The notes below the pieces were generated by a model. That model saw only the letters and a program-made list of their open reading frames with translations. It was not told where the DNA came from and searched no databases. A program made the translations under genes and the position numbers. A stretch of DNA of 64,000 nucleotides from Streptomyces indicus (GTDB lineage Bacteria; Actinomycetota; Actinomycetes; Streptomycetales; Streptomycetaceae), in contig NZ_FNFF01000011.1 of the NCBI RefSeq assembly GCF_900100315.1, forward strand, positions 1-64,000, written 5' to 3'. The number at the start of each line of letters is the position of its first letter. Position 1 is the stretch's first letter. Shown here piece after piece: positions 10,282-24,817 of this stretch.

Positions 10282-14181
<3,900 letters not shown>

Positions 14182-14208
14182 GAGCGCCTAGGCGCCGGCA
14201 GTACGTCC

Positions 14209-14243
14209 ACAGGGCGGTCACCCCTCGCGGGTGGCCGCCCTGT
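14209..14243 (+). terminator. Strong terminator after rpoC
   Basis: ACAGGGCGGTCACCC (14209-14223) pairs with GGGTGGCCGCCCTGT (14229-14243) over 15 positions (one T-G pair), loop CTCGC, followed by GTCGTAT. Confidence 0.88.
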
Positions 14244-14287
14244 GTCGTATGGTGCCGAGCGGGTGTGCCTGTGCGCGTGCAGTTGTT

Positions 14288-14316
14288 TTGACCGGAGCCG
14301 ATGCGATAGGTACGCT
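14288..14316 (+). promoter_or_regulatory. Promoter of the str operon
   Basis: TTGACC (14288-14293), 17 bases, TACGCT (14311-14316). The -10 hexamer is the same as in the promoter before rpsJ. It would give an RNA leader of about 190 bases before rpsL. Confidence 0.75.
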
Positions 14317-14437
14317 CAGACCTTGTGCCTGGGGTGTGCCCTGGCTCGTGCGCGTGCCTACGTCCGCGCGATGAGCCTCTCTAAGGGCCACGCCGCAATC
14401 TGTGCCCTCCTCGCCGTATGGCGGGAGCCTGCAGTGC

Positions 14438-14467
14438 GCGACACACCCGACCGCGTGGGTCGGAGAA
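14438..14467 (+). promoter_or_regulatory. Leader element shared with the S10 operon (copy 1)
   Basis: A 30-base segment that reappears with one change at 19325-19354. It starts GCGACAC and contains a hairpin CCGACC-GCGTG-GGTCGG followed by AGAA. It lies 45 bases before rpsL, after another hairpin near 14407-14428 (CGCC-GTAT-GGCG core). Function unknown; position in two ribosomal-protein leaders suggests a shared regulator or RNA processing. Confidence 0.7.
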
Positions 14468-14511
14468 GTTCCAGGTTAGCTTTATGACGGCACACAGAAA
14501 CCGGAGAAGTA

Positions 14512-14883
14512 GTGCCTACGATCCAGCAGCTGGTCCGCAAGGGCCGGCAGGACAAGGTCGAGAAGAACAAGACGCCCGCACTCGAGGGTTCGCCCCAGCG
14601 TCGCGGCGTCTGCACGCGTGTCTTCACCACCACCCCCAAGAAGCCGAACTCGGCGCTGCGGAAGGTCGCGCGTGTTCGCCTGACCTCTGGCATCGAGGTC
14701 ACCGCTTACATCCCGGGTGAGGGCCACAACCTGCAGGAGCACTCCATCGTGCTCGTGCGCGGTGGCCGTGTGAAGGACCTGCCGGGTGTTCGCTACAAGA
14801 TCATCCGCGGTTCCCTGGACACGCAGGGCGTCAAGAACCGTAAGCAGGCTCGTTCCCGCTACGGCGCCAAGAAGGAGAAGTAA
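14512..14883 (+). CDS. rpsL: 30S ribosomal protein S12
   Basis: S12 lies at the decoding centre. The 123-residue protein has the streptomycin loop [13 protein letters not shown] with Lys43 and Lys44, and [10 protein letters not shown] with Lys88; these are wild type, so no classical streptomycin-resistance change is seen. GTG start with GGAGAAG 3-5 bases upstream. First gene of the str operon; rpsG follows after 2 bases. Confidence 0.98.
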   Translation: MPTIQQLVRKGRQDKVEKNKTPALEGSPQRRGVCTRVFTTTPKKPNSALRKVARVRLTSGIEVTAYIPGEGHNLQEHSIVLVRGGRVKDLPGVRYKIIRGSLDTQGVKNRKQARSRYGAKKEK

Positions 14884-14885
14884 GA

Positions 14886-15356
14886 ATGCCTCGTAAGGGC
14901 CCCGCCCCGAAGCGCCCGGTCATCATCGACCCGGTCTACGGTTCTCCTCTGGTGACCTCCCTCATCAACAAGGTTCTGCTGAACGGCAAGCGCTCCACCG
15001 CCGAGCGCATCGTCTACGGCGCCATGGAGGGTCTGCGTGAGAAGACGGGCAACGACCCGGTCATCACGCTGAAGCGCGCGCTCGAGAACATCAAGCCGAC
15101 CCTCGAGGTCAAGTCCCGCCGTGTCGGTGGCGCGACCTACCAGGTGCCGATTGAGGTCAAGCCCGGCCGTGCCAACACCCTGGCGCTGCGCTGGCTGGTC
15201 GGTTACTCCCGCGCCCGTCGCGAGAAGACCATGACCGAGCGTCTCCTCAACGAGCTCCTCGACGCCTCCAACGGCCTCGGTGCCGCTGTGAAGAAGCGCG
15301 AGGACACGCACAAGATGGCCGAGTCCAACAAGGCCTTCGCGCACTACCGCTGGTAG
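14886..15356 (+). CDS. rpsG: 30S ribosomal protein S7
   Basis: S7 starts assembly of the 30S head and touches the E-site tRNA. The 156-residue protein has [10 protein letters not shown] at the amino end, the [20 protein letters not shown] segment, [14 protein letters not shown] and the carboxy-terminal [15 protein letters not shown] start, with the AAGGAGAAG site inside the end of rpsL, so translation is probably coupled. In E. coli S7 represses the str operon; whether it does here cannot be told. Confidence 0.98.
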   Translation: MPRKGPAPKRPVIIDPVYGSPLVTSLINKVLLNGKRSTAERIVYGAMEGLREKTGNDPVITLKRALENIKPTLEVKSRRVGGATYQVPIEVKPGRANTLALRWLVGYSRARREKTMTERLLNELLDASNGLGAAVKKREDTHKMAESNKAFAHYRW

Positions 15357-15395
15357 TCGCAGCCCACATCGAGACCGAGAGAAGACTGAAGCCTT

Positions 15396-17519
15396 ATGGC
15401 TACCACTTCGCTTGACCTGGCCAAGGTGCGCAACATCGGCATCATGGCCCACATCGACGCGGGTAAGACGACCACCACCGAGCGGATCCTGTTCTACACC
15501 GGCGTCTCTTACAAGATCGGTGAGGTCCACGACGGCGCTGCCACGATGGACTGGATGGAGCAGGAGCAGGAGCGTGGCATCACGATCACGTCTGCTGCCA
15601 CCACCTGCCACTGGCCGCTCGAGAACGTCGACCACACGATCAACATCATCGACACCCCGGGTCACGTCGACTTCACCGTTGAGGTGGAGCGCTCCCTGCG
15701 TGTGCTCGACGGTGCTGTGACCGTGTTCGACGGCGTGGCCGGCGTCGAGCCCCAGTCCGAGACTGTCTGGCGTCAGGCGGACCGCTACGGCGTTCCGCGT
15801 ATCTGCTTCGTCAACAAGCTGGACCGTACGGGCGCCGAGTTCCACCGCTGCGTCGACATGATCGTGGACCGCCTCGGCGCCACCCCGATCGTCATGCAGC
15901 TCCCCATCGGTGCCGAGGCCGACTTCCAGGGTGTCGTCGACCTCGTCACGATGAAGGCGTACGTCTGGTCGGCCGAGGCCGCCAAGGGCGAGGCCTACGA
16001 CACCGTCGACATCCCGGCCACGCACACCGAGGCCGCCGACGAGTGGCGCGGCAAGCTCCTCGAGACGGTCGCCGAGAACGACGAAGAGATCATGGAGCTG
16101 TACCTCGAGGGCCAGGAGCCCTCGGTGGAGCAGCTGTACGCCGCGATCCGTCGTATCACCATCGCCTCGGGCAAGGGCGGCGAGACCACGGTCACCCCCG
16201 TGTTCTGCGGTACCGCGTTCAAGAACAAGGGTGTTCAGCCCCTGCTCGACGCGGTCGTGCGCTACCTGCCCTCCCCCCTGGACGTCGAGGCCATCGAGGG
16301 CCACGACGTCAAGGACGCCGAGGTCGTCGTGAAGCGCAAGCCGAGCGACGAGGAGCCGCTCGCGGCCCTCGCGTTCAAGATCGCTTCCGACCCGCACCTG
16401 GGCAAGCTCACCTTCATCCGGGTCTACTCGGGTCGCCTGGACGCCGGCACCTCGGTGCTGAACTCCGTCAAGGGCAAGAAGGAGCGCATCGGCAAGATCT
16501 ACCGTATGCACGCGAACAAGCGTGAGGAGATCGACTCGGTGGGCGCCGGCGACATCGTCGCCGTCATGGGCCTGAAGCAGACCACCACCGGTGAGACGCT
16601 GTGCGACGAGAAGGCCCCGGTCATCCTGGAGTCCATGGACTTCCCGGCCCCGGTCATCCAGGTCGCCATCGAGCCCAAGTCCAAGGGTGACCAGGAGAAG
16701 CTGGGTGTCGCCATCCAGCGTCTCGCGGAGGAGGACCCCTCCTTCCAGGTGCACTCGGACGAGGAGACCGGCCAGACCATCATCGGTGGTATGGGCGAGC
16801 TCCACCTCGACGTCCTCGTCGACCGTATGCGTCGCGAGTTCAAGGTCGAGGCGAACGTCGGCAAGCCGCAGGTCGCGTACCGCGAGACGATCCGCAAGGC
16901 CGTCGAGCGCGTGGACTACACCCACAAGAAGCAGACCGGTGGTACCGGTCAGTTCGCCAAGGTGCAGATCGCGATCGAGCCCATCGAGGGCGGCGACAGC
17001 TACGAGTTCGTGAACAAGGTCACCGGTGGCCGCATCCCCCGGGAGTACATCCCGTCGGTGGACGCGGGTGCGCAGGAGGCCATGCAGTTCGGCATCCTGG
17101 CCGGCTACGAGATGACGGGCGTCCGCGTCATTCTTCTCGACGGTGCCTTCCACGAGGTCGACTCCTCCGAGCTCGCGTTCAAGATCGCCGGTTCGCAGGC
17201 CTTCAAGGAGGCCGCGCGCAAGGCCAGCCCTGTGCTGCTCGAGCCGATGATGGCCGTCGAGGTCGTCACGCCCGAGGACTACATGGGTGAAGTCATCGGT
17301 GACATCAACTCCCGCCGTGGCCAGATCCAGGCCATGGAGGAGCGCAGCGGCGCCCGCGTCGTGAAGGGCCTCGTGCCGCTTTCGGAGATGTTCGGCTACG
17401 TCGGAGACCTCCGCAGCAAGACCTCGGGTCGCGCAAGCTACTCGATGCAGTTCGACTCCTACGCCGAGGTTCCGCGGAACGTCGCCGAGGAGATCATCGC
17501 GAAGGCCAAGGGCGAATAA
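15396..17519 (+). CDS. fusA: Elongation factor G
   Basis: EF-G drives translocation with GTP. The 707-residue protein has the P-loop [12 protein letters not shown] (near residue 20), the switch [10 protein letters not shown], the guanine motif [10 protein letters not shown], and domains III-V ending in the [12 protein letters not shown] and [20 protein letters not shown] segments of the translocation domain. ATG start with GAGAGAAG about 13 bases upstream. Third gene of the str operon, 39 bases after rpsG and 147 before tuf. Confidence 0.98.
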   Translation: MATTSLDLAKVRNIGIMAHIDAGKTTTTERILFYTGVSYKIGEVHDGAATMDWMEQEQERGITITSAATTCHWPLENVDHTINIIDTPGHVDFTVEVERSLRVLDGAVTVFDGVAGVEPQSETVWRQADRYGVPRICFVNKLDRTGAEFHRCVDMIVDRLGATPIVMQLPIGAEADFQGVVDLVTMKAYVWSAEAAKGEAYDTVDIPATHTEAADEWRGKLLETVAENDEEIMELYLEGQEPSVEQLYAAIRRITIASGKGGETTVTPVFCGTAFKNKGVQPLLDAVVRYLPSPLDVEAIEGHDVKDAEVVVKRKPSDEEPLAALAFKIASDPHLGKLTFIRVYSGRLDAGTSVLNSVKGKKERIGKIYRMHANKREEIDSVGAGDIVAVMGLKQTTTGETLCDEKAPVILESMDFPAPVIQVAIEPKSKGDQEKLGVAIQRLAEEDPSFQVHSDEETGQTIIGGMGELHLDVLVDRMRREFKVEANVGKPQVAYRETIRKAVERVDYTHKKQTGGTGQFAKVQIAIEPIEGGDSYEFVNKVTGGRIPREYIPSVDAGAQEAMQFGILAGYEMTGVRVILLDGAFHEVDSSELAFKIAGSQAFKEAARKASPVLLEPMMAVEVVTPEDYMGEVIGDINSRRGQIQAMEERSGARVVKGLVPLSEMFGYVGDLRSKTSGRASYSMQFDSYAEVPRNVAEEIIAKAKGE

Positions 17520-17666
17520 ACCACTAGGTTTCACGCTTTAGGCTTGACACCATCCGCCGGGGGTTTCGACCCCGTCCAGGGGCGAACCCCGGCGGCTGGC
17601 ATCCCAGCAAAGATCACCTGGCGCCGATGAGTAAGGCGTACCAGAACCACTCCACAGGAGGACCCA
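17520..17666 (+). promoter_or_regulatory. fusA-tuf spacer with hairpin and possible internal promoter
   Basis: The spacer has TAGGCT at 17539-17544, a fair -10, and a hairpin in which CCGCCGGGG (17554-17562) pairs with CCCCGGCGG (17587-17595). Streptomyces tuf genes are often also read from their own promoter; this would fit but is not proven here. Confidence 0.45.
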
Positions 17667-18860
<1,194 letters not shown>

Positions 18861-18897
18861 TTGTCGATCGCGGTACCTGAGCTTCCAGCTCGAAACC

Positions 18898-18934
18898 GGA
18901 GCCCCCGTACACCTTCCGGGTGTACGGGGGCTCC
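18898..18934 (+). terminator. Strong terminator after tuf
   Basis: A perfect stem of about 16 pairs: GGAGCCCCCGTACACC (18898-18913) with GGTGTACGGGGGCTCC (18919-18934), loop TTCCG, then GGCCTTTTCC. Confidence 0.93.
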
Positions 18935-19414
18935 GGCCTTTTCCGGCCCGGTTTCTCAGGGGCCGGGGGAGACCTTGGTCATACGGGAATCGTGATCCGG
19001 GTTTGACAAGCGGGCCCGCGGGGGTACGCTTCTCGGCCCGATTGGCGTCCGATGCAACCCGTATGGCACACTATCCAGGTTGCTCGGTTGAGTGCCGATG
19101 CTGCGCGCCTCCCGCCGGGAGGACCGGAAGCGAGTCCCACAGTACTCGTCGCCTTAACTGCCATCCGTGGCAGCGCTGGGGCGGACGTACGGGAATCTTC
19201 CGGGAAGTGCAGTGCTGTTGCTCGGCCAGGCGCCCGGTGGGTGTTCTTTCCCCGCCACTGCGGTCCTCGGCGGCCGTGACCCCCTAGCAGGGAAATCCTT
19301 CGGGAGATCTGTGTCAGTGCGGTTGCGACACGCCCGACCGCGTGGGTCGGAGAAAGAGTCCACAGAGCCCCCGGGTTCCAGAGCGTTTACTAGAGACAGG
19401 ACTACTGAGTAGCC
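18935..19414 (+). promoter_or_regulatory. S10 operon promoter and long leader
   Basis: No gene is seen in these 480 bases. The promoter is TTGACA (19003-19008), 16 bases, TACGCT (19025-19030), an excellent vegetative match. The leader of about 380 bases folds locally: CCTCCC-GCC-GGGAGG (19108-19122), CTGCCA-TCCG-TGGCAG (19158-19173), and the shared element at 19325-19354. In E. coli L4 controls the S10 leader; no similar target could be recognised. Confidence 0.75.
19325..19354 (+). promoter_or_regulatory. Leader element shared with the str operon (copy 2)
   Basis: Identical in 29 of 30 bases to 14438-14467; the single change (A to G) is in the base after GCGACAC, outside the CCGACC/GGTCGG hairpin. 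It lies 60 bases before rpsJ. The short CAGTGC motif shortly upstream is also shared between the two leaders. Confidence 0.7.
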
Positions 19415-19723
19415 ATGGCGGGACAGAAGATCCGCATCCGGCTCAAGGCCTACGACCACGAGGTCATCGACTCCTCGGCGAAGAAGATCGTCGAGACGGT
19501 GACCCGTACTGGTGCGTCGGTCGCGGGCCCGGTGCCGCTCCCCACCGAGAAGAACGTGTACTGCGTCATCAAGTCGCCGCACAAGTACAAGGACTCGCGC
19601 GAGCACTTCGAGATGCGCACGCACAAGCGCCTGATCGACATTCTCGACCCGACCCCCAAGACCGTTGACTCTCTGATGCGACTCGACCTCCCGGCCGGTG
19701 TCGACATCGAGATCAAGCTCTAA
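19415..19723 (+). CDS. rpsJ: 30S ribosomal protein S10
   Basis: S10 is part of the 30S head and is also NusE, the NusB partner in antitermination. The 102-residue protein has [20 protein letters not shown], the long loop [20 protein letters not shown] and the carboxy-terminal [14 protein letters not shown] start; no strong ribosome site (GACAGG is about 15 bases upstream). First gene of an 11-gene S10 operon reaching rpsQ. Confidence 0.98.
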   Translation: MAGQKIRIRLKAYDHEVIDSSAKKIVETVTRTGASVAGPVPLPTEKNVYCVIKSPHKYKDSREHFEMRTHKRLIDILDPTPKTVDSLMRLDLPAGVDIEIKL

Positions 19724-19740
19724 GGGCTGGTGATCTGAGA

Positions 19741-20385
19741 ATGGCTAAGCAGATCAAGGGCATCCTGGGCGAGAAGCTCGGCATGACGCAGGTCTGGGAC
19801 GAGAACAACCGCATCGTCCCCGTGACCGTCGTCAAGGCCGGCCCCTGCGTCGTGACCCAGGTCCGTACGAACGACAGCGACGGCTACGAGTCGGTCCAGA
19901 TCGCCTTCGGCGAGATCGACCCGCGCAAGGTGAACAAGCCCCTCAAGGGCCACTTCGCCAAGGCCGACGTGACCCCCCGCCGCCACCTCGTCGAGATCCG
20001 TACCTCGGACGCTTCCGAGTACACCCTCGGCCAGGAGCTCACCGCTGAGACCTTCGAGTCCGGCGTCAAGGTCGACGTGACCGGTAAGAGCAAGGGCAAG
20101 GGCTTCGCCGGTGTCATGAAGCGCCACAACTTCAAGGGTGGCAAGGCTTCCCACGGTGCCAAGCGCATCCACCGCAAGCCCGGTTCCATCGGTGGCTGTG
20201 CCACCCCCGGCCGTGTCTTCAAGGGCATGCGCATGGCGGGCCGCATGGGCAACGAGCGGGTCACCACCCAGAACCTGACCGTCCACGCCGTTGACGCCGA
20301 GAAGGGTCTGCTGCTCATCAAGGGCGCCGTCCCCGGCCCCAACGGTGGCCTCGTCCTGGTCCGCACCGCGGCCAAGGGGGTTTGA
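19741..20385 (+). CDS. rplC: 50S ribosomal protein L3
   Basis: L3 reaches into the peptidyl transferase centre and starts 50S assembly. The 214-residue protein has [20 protein letters not shown] at the amino end, the [16 protein letters not shown] signature and the central extension [20 protein letters not shown], where linezolid and pleuromutilin resistance changes fall in other bacteria. ATG start, 17 bases after rpsJ. Second gene of the S10 operon. Confidence 0.98.
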   Translation: MAKQIKGILGEKLGMTQVWDENNRIVPVTVVKAGPCVVTQVRTNDSDGYESVQIAFGEIDPRKVNKPLKGHFAKADVTPRRHLVEIRTSDASEYTLGQELTAETFESGVKVDVTGKSKGKGFAGVMKRHNFKGGKASHGAKRIHRKPGSIGGCATPGRVFKGMRMAGRMGNERVTTQNLTVHAVDAEKGLLLIKGAVPGPNGGLVLVRTAAKGV

Positions 20386-20392
20386 GGAACCG

Positions 20393-21040
20393 ATGAGCAC
20401 CATTGACATCCTTTCGCCGGCAGGCGACAAGGCCGGGACCGTCGAGCTCCCTTCGGAGATCTTCGACGCGAAGGTCAGCGTTCCGCTGATCCACCAGGTC
20501 GTCGTCGCGCAGCTGGCCGCTGCCCGCCAGGGCACGCACAAGACCAAGACCCGCGGCGAAGTCCGTGGTGGCGGCAAGAAGCCGTACCGCCAGAAGGGCA
20601 CCGGCCGCGCCCGTCAGGGTTCGACCCGTGCGCCGCAGTTCGCCGGTGGTGGCGTCGTCCACGGCCCCGTGCCGCGTGACTACTCGCAGCGGACCCCGAA
20701 GAAGATGAAGGCCGCCGCCCTGCGCGGTGCCCTCACCGACCGGGCCCGCCACAACCGCATCCACGTCGTGTCCGGCGTGGTTGAGGGCGACATCAGCACC
20801 AAGGCCGCCAAGACCCTCCTGGGCAAGGTCAGCGAGCGCAAGAACGTGCTCCTGGTCATCACCCGCGAGGACGAGGCCGCTCTGCTGTCCGCTCGCAACC
20901 TGCCCCAGGTCCACATCCTGGAGCCGGGCCAGCTGAACACGTACGACGTGCTCGTTTCGGACGACGTGGTCTTCACCAAGGCCGCCTTCGACTCCTTCGT
21001 CGCCGGCCCCAAGGCTGACACCGAAGGGAGCGAGGCCTGA
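20393..21040 (+). CDS. rplD: 50S ribosomal protein L4
   Basis: L4 lines the peptide exit tunnel, where macrolides bind. The 215-residue protein begins [15 protein letters not shown] and has the tunnel loop [20 protein letters not shown] with [14 protein letters not shown] just after. The ATG at 20393 is chosen over an upstream in-frame ATG because GAGGAA is directly before it and because it fits the family. It is 7 bases after rplC and overlaps rplW by one base. Confidence 0.97.
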   Translation: MSTIDILSPAGDKAGTVELPSEIFDAKVSVPLIHQVVVAQLAAARQGTHKTKTRGEVRGGGKKPYRQKGTGRARQGSTRAPQFAGGGVVHGPVPRDYSQRTPKKMKAAALRGALTDRARHNRIHVVSGVVEGDISTKAAKTLLGKVSERKNVLLVITREDEAALLSARNLPQVHILEPGQLNTYDVLVSDDVVFTKAAFDSFVAGPKADTEGSEA

Positions 21041-21360
21041 TGTCCGAGGCCACGATCACCAGCAAGACCTTCTCCGACCCGCGCGACATCCTCGTCAAGC
21101 CGGTCGTCTCGGAGAAGAGCTACGCGCTGCTCGACGAGAACAAGTACACGTTCATCGTCGCGCCCACCGCCAACAAGACCCAGATCAAGCAGGCCGTCGA
21201 GGCGGTCTTCTCGGTCAAGGTCACCGGCGTGAACACGATCAACCGCCAGGGCAAGCGCAAGCGCACCCGCACGGGTTTCGGCAAGCGTGCCAACACCAAG
21301 CGCGCGATCGTGACCCTCGCTGAGGGCGACCGTATCGACATCTTCGGCCAGGCCTCCTAA
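21040..21360 (+). CDS. rplW: 50S ribosomal protein L23
   Basis: L23 sits at the tunnel exit and is the dock for SRP and, in many bacteria, trigger factor. The 106-residue protein has the [20 protein letters not shown] signature, an exposed loop and the basic stretch [18 protein letters not shown]. Its ATG overlaps the rplD stop (ATGA type, one shared base), so translation is coupled. Ribosome site AAGGGAG lies inside rplD. Confidence 0.98.
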   Translation: MSEATITSKTFSDPRDILVKPVVSEKSYALLDENKYTFIVAPTANKTQIKQAVEAVFSVKVTGVNTINRQGKRKRTRTGFGKRANTKRAIVTLAEGDRIDIFGQAS

Positions 21361-21398
21361 CGGAGACCCTGGTCCGAATATCGGACGAGGACTGAGAA

Positions 21399-22235
21399 AT
21401 GGGAATCCGCAAGTACAAGCCGACTACGCCGGGCCGTCGTGGCTCCAGCGTCGCCGACTTCGTCGAGATCACGCGGTCCACGCCGGAGAAGTCGCTGGTC
21501 CGCCCGCTGCACAGCAAGGGCGGCCGTAACAACACCGGTCGTGTGACCGTCCGCCACCAGGGTGGTGGCCACAAGCGCGCCTACCGCGTGATCGACTTCC
21601 GTCGTCACGACAAGGACGGCGTGCCGGCGAAGGTCGCGCACATCGAGTACGACCCCAACCGCACCGCGCGTATCGCGCTGCTGCACTACGCCGACGGCGA
21701 GAAGCGCTACATCATCGCGCCGCGCGGTCTGCAGCAGGGCGACCGGGTTGAGAACGGCCCGACGGCCGACATCAAGCCGGGCAACAACCTCGCGCTGCGC
21801 AACATCCCCGTGGGTACGACGATCCACGCCATCGAGCTCCGTCCCGGTGGCGGCGCCAAGTTCGCCCGCTCCGCGGGTGCCTCGGTGCAGCTCCTCGCGA
21901 AGGAGGGCACCATGGCCCACCTCCGCATGCCCTCCGGCGAGATCCGCCTGGTCGACGCGCGCTGCCGCGCGACGGTCGGCGAGGTCGGCAACGCCGAGCA
22001 GAGCAACATCAACTGGGGCAAGGCCGGCCGTATGCGCTGGAAGGGCGTCCGCCCGACCGTGCGCGGTGTCGTCATGAACCCGGTTGACCACCCCCACGGT
22101 GGTGGTGAAGGCAAGACCTCCGGTGGTCGCCACCCGGTCTCGCCCTGGGGTCAGAAGGAAGGCCGTACTCGTTCGCCCAAGAAGGCGTCGAACAAGTACA
22201 TCGTCCGCCGCCGCAAGACGAACAAGAAGCGCTAA
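21399..22235 (+). CDS. rplB: 50S ribosomal protein L2
   Basis: L2 is needed for subunit joining and peptidyl transferase activity. The 278-residue protein has [17 protein letters not shown], the RNA-binding core with [19 protein letters not shown] and the carboxy-terminal [20 protein letters not shown] signature, including the universally conserved His of the HPHGGGEG motif. ATG start, 38 bases after rplW. Fifth gene of the S10 operon. Confidence 0.98.
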   Translation: MGIRKYKPTTPGRRGSSVADFVEITRSTPEKSLVRPLHSKGGRNNTGRVTVRHQGGGHKRAYRVIDFRRHDKDGVPAKVAHIEYDPNRTARIALLHYADGEKRYIIAPRGLQQGDRVENGPTADIKPGNNLALRNIPVGTTIHAIELRPGGGAKFARSAGASVQLLAKEGTMAHLRMPSGEIRLVDARCRATVGEVGNAEQSNINWGKAGRMRWKGVRPTVRGVVMNPVDHPHGGGEGKTSGGRHPVSPWGQKEGRTRSPKKASNKYIVRRRKTNKKR

Positions 22236-22247
22236 GGACGGGTTGAG

Positions 22248-22529
22248 ATGCCTCGTAGCCTGAAGAAGGGGCCCTTCGTCGACGACCACCTGATGAAGAA
22301 GGTGGACGCCCAGAACGAAGCCGGCACCAAGAACGTCATCAAGACCTGGTCCCGTCGCTCCATGATCGTGCCGGCCATGCTCGGCCACACGCTTGCGGTG
22401 CACAACGGCAAGACCCACATCCCGGTGTTCGTCACCGAGTCGATGGTCGGCCACAAGCTCGGCGAGTTCTCGCCGACGCGTACCTTCCGGGGTCACGTCA
22501 AGGACGACCGGAAGTCGAAGCGCCGCTAG
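22248..22529 (+). CDS. rpsS: 30S ribosomal protein S19
   Basis: S19 is part of the 30S head and contacts the A-site finger bridge. The 93-residue protein has [20 protein letters not shown], the [20 protein letters not shown] signature, and the [15 protein letters not shown] carboxy-terminal part. ATG start, 12 bases after rplB, with GGTTGAG as a weak site. Confidence 0.98.
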   Translation: MPRSLKKGPFVDDHLMKKVDAQNEAGTKNVIKTWSRRSMIVPAMLGHTLAVHNGKTHIPVFVTESMVGHKLGEFSPTRTFRGHVKDDRKSKRR

Positions 22530-22572
22530 TAGCGGATCGCATTCAGACACGTAAGAAACTGAAGGGACAACC

Positions 22573-22920
22573 ATGGAAGCCAGGGCCCAGGCGCGGTACA
22601 TCCGCGTCACGCCCATGAAGGCCCGCCGCGTGGTGGACCTCATCCGTGGCATGGACGCCACGGAGGCCCAGGCCGTCCTGCGATTCGCTCCGCAGGCAGC
22701 CTCGGTTCCCGTTGGCAAGGTGCTCGACAGCGCCATCGCCAACGCCGCGCACAACTACGACCACTCCGACGCCTCTTCGCTGTACATCAGCGAGGCGTTT
22801 GTGGACGAGGGTCCGACCCTGAAGCGGTTCCGTCCGCGTGCTCAGGGCCGTGCCTACCGGATCCGCAAGCGGACCAGCCACATCACCGTGGTCGTCAGCA
22901 GCAAGGAAGGAACCCGGTAA
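22573..22920 (+). CDS. rplV: 50S ribosomal protein L22
   Basis: L22 reaches with a beta hairpin into the exit tunnel and forms its narrow point with L4. The 115-residue protein has [20 protein letters not shown], the [20 protein letters not shown] hairpin and RTSHITVVV at the end. ATG start with GAAGGGA about 7 bases upstream. Its stop overlaps the rpsC start (TAATG). Confidence 0.98.
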   Translation: MEARAQARYIRVTPMKARRVVDLIRGMDATEAQAVLRFAPQAASVPVGKVLDSAIANAAHNYDHSDASSLYISEAFVDEGPTLKRFRPRAQGRAYRIRKRTSHITVVVSSKEGTR

Positions 22921-23756
22921 TGGGCCAGAAGGTAAACCCGCACGGGTTCCGGCTCGGTGTCACGACCGACTTCAAGTCGCGTTGGTACGCCGACAAGCTG
23001 TACAAGGACTACGTCAAGGAAGACGTCGCCATCCGTCGGATGATGACGTCCGGCATGGAGCGCGCCGGTATCTCGAAGGTTGAGATCGAGCGCACCCGTG
23101 ACCGTGTCCGCGTGGACATCCACACCGCCCGCCCGGGCATCGTCATCGGCCGCCGTGGCGCCGAGGCCGACCGCATCCGCGGTGACCTCGAGAAGCTCAC
23201 CGGCAAGCAGGTCCAGCTGAACATCCTCGAGGTCAAGAACCCCGAGACCGACGCTCAGCTGGTTGCCCAGGCCGTTGCCGAGCAGCTGTCCTCCCGCGTC
23301 TCCTTCCGTCGGGCCATGCGCAAGAGCATGCAGTCCGCCATGAAGGCCGGCGCCAAGGGCATCAAGATCCAGTGTGGTGGCCGTCTCGGCGGCGCCGAGA
23401 TGAGCCGTTCGGAGTTCTACCGCGAGGGTCGTGTGCCGCTGCACACGCTGCGCGCGAACGTCGACTACGGCTTCTTCGAGGCCAAGACCACCTTCGGCCG
23501 TATCGGCGTGAAGGTCTGGATCTACAAGGGCGACGTCAAGAACATCGCTGAGGTTCGCGCCGAGAACGCTGCGGCCCGTGCGGGTAACCGCCCGGCCCGT
23601 GGTGCTGGCGACCGCCCCGCTGGCCGTGGTGGCCGCGGTGGCGAGCGCGGCGGCCGCGGCCGCAAGCCCGCACAGCAGACGGCTCCGGCCGCCGAAGCCC
23701 CCAAGGCTGACGCTGCCGCTGCTCCGGCTGCTGAGAGCACCGGAACGGAGGCCTGA
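22920..23756 (+). CDS. rpsC: 30S ribosomal protein S3
   Basis: S3 lines the mRNA entry of the 30S subunit and has helicase activity with S4. The 278-residue protein has the KH domain with [17 protein letters not shown], the carboxy-terminal domain with [20 protein letters not shown], and an added tail of about 60 residues rich in Arg, Gly, Pro and Ala that E. coli S3 (233 residues) lacks. ATG overlaps the rplV stop. The tail resembles RGG repeats and may bind RNA; that is inference. Confidence 0.98.
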   Translation: MGQKVNPHGFRLGVTTDFKSRWYADKLYKDYVKEDVAIRRMMTSGMERAGISKVEIERTRDRVRVDIHTARPGIVIGRRGAEADRIRGDLEKLTGKQVQLNILEVKNPETDAQLVAQAVAEQLSSRVSFRRAMRKSMQSAMKAGAKGIKIQCGGRLGGAEMSRSEFYREGRVPLHTLRANVDYGFFEAKTTFGRIGVKVWIYKGDVKNIAEVRAENAAARAGNRPARGAGDRPAGRGGRGGERGGRGRKPAQQTAPAAEAPKADAAAAPAAESTGTEA

Positions 23757-23761
23757 CCACC

Positions 23762-24181
23762 ATGCTGATCCCCCGTCGGGTCAAGCACCGCAAGCAGCAC
23801 CACCCCAAGCGCTCGGGCATGAGCAAGGGTGGCACGCAGGTTGCGTTCGGTGAGTACGGCATCCAGGCGCTCACGCCGGCGTACGTCACCAACCGTCAGA
23901 TCGAGGCCGCGCGTATCGCGATGACCCGTCACATCAAGCGTGGCGGCAAGGTCTGGATCAACATCTACCCGGACCGCCCCCTCACCAAGAAGCCTGCCGA
24001 GACCCGCATGGGTTCCGGTAAGGGTTCGCCGGAGTGGTGGGTGGCCAACGTCAAGCCCGGACGCGTGATGTTCGAGCTGTCGTACCCCAACGAGAAGATC
24101 GCCCGTGAGGCCCTGACTCGCGCAGCCCACAAGCTGCCGATGAAGTGCCGGATCGTCAAGCGCGAGGCAGGTGAAGCGTGA
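23762..24181 (+). CDS. rplP: 50S ribosomal protein L16
   Basis: L16 helps place the A-site tRNA and is a late-assembly protein near the avilamycin/evernimicin site. The 139-residue protein has [39 protein letters not shown], the signature [23 protein letters not shown] start 5 bases after rpsC with GGAGG inside rpsC. The stop shares its last base with the rpmC start. Confidence 0.98.
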   Translation: MLIPRRVKHRKQHHPKRSGMSKGGTQVAFGEYGIQALTPAYVTNRQIEAARIAMTRHIKRGGKVWINIYPDRPLTKKPAETRMGSGKGSPEWWVANVKPGRVMFELSYPNEKIAREALTRAAHKLPMKCRIVKREAGEA

Positions 24182-24405
24182 TGTCGGCCGGTACCAAGGC
24201 GTCCGAGCTGCGCGAGCTGGGCAACGAGGAGCTTGTCGCCAAGCTCCGCGAGGCCAAGGAAGAGCTGTTCAACCTCCGCTTCCAGGCGGCGACCGGGCAG
24301 CTTGAAAACCATGGCCGTCTGAAGGCGGTCCGCAAGGACATCGCGCGGATCTACACCCTGATGCGCGAGCGTGAGCTGGGCATCGAGACGGTGGAGAACG
24401 CCTGA
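24181..24405 (+). CDS. rpmC: 50S ribosomal protein L29
   Basis: L29 lies near the tunnel exit next to L23. The 74-residue protein has [20 protein letters not shown] and the signature [20 protein letters not shown]. The ATG that overlaps the rplP stop (TGATG) is chosen; a GTG three bases earlier is possible but less usual. The stop overlaps the rpsQ start by one base. Confidence 0.97.
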   Translation: MSAGTKASELRELGNEELVAKLREAKEELFNLRFQAATGQLENHGRLKAVRKDIARIYTLMRERELGIETVENA

Positions 24406-24689
24406 TGAGCGAGAAGAACGTGACTGAGAACGCTGAGGCCCGTGGCTTCCGCAAGACCCGTGAGGGTCTCGTCGTCAGCGACAAGATGGACAAGACCGTC
24501 GTCGTCGCCGTCGAGGACCGCGTGAAGCACGCGCTGTACGGCAAGGTCATCCGCCGTACGAACAAGCTCAAGGCACACGACGAGCAGAACGCCGCGGGTG
24601 TCGGCGACCGCGTCCTCCTCATGGAGACCCGGCCGCTGTCCGCGACGAAGCGCTGGCGCGTCGTCGAGATCCTCGAGAAGGCCAAGTAG
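24405..24689 (+). CDS. rpsQ: 30S ribosomal protein S17
   Basis: S17 is a primary 16S rRNA binder. The 94-residue OB-fold protein has [20 protein letters not shown], the [18 protein letters not shown] loop and [14 protein letters not shown]-type segment (here [13 protein letters not shown]). Short acidic amino-terminal extension as usual in Streptomyces. ATG overlaps the rpmC stop. Last gene before a spacer with two hairpins; the spc genes start with rplN. Confidence 0.98.
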   Translation: MSEKNVTENAEARGFRKTREGLVVSDKMDKTVVVAVEDRVKHALYGKVIRRTNKLKAHDEQNAAGVGDRVLLMETRPLSATKRWRVVEILEKAK

Positions 24690-24691
24690 GC

Positions 24692-24789
24692 AATTCCCGT
24701 AAGGGAATTCCGGCAAGTACTGCCTAGAGGGGTCTCCCTCTGGGTTCGTTCCGCCAGGCTCCCGGGGCAGTTCCGTGAACTGCCCCGGG
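24692..24789 (+). terminator. Hairpins between rpsQ and rplN
   Basis: Two inverted repeats lie in this spacer: AATTCCC-GTAA-GGGAATT (24692-24709), and a perfect 13-pair stem CCCGGGGCAGTTC (24761-24773) with GAACTGCCCCGGG (24777-24789), loop CGT. There is no T-run, so either a T-less terminator, an RNA processing site or a stability element between the S10 and spc groups. Confidence 0.55.
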
Positions 24790-24817
24790 GGAACCGGCAG
24801 ACAAACAGGAGATAGAC

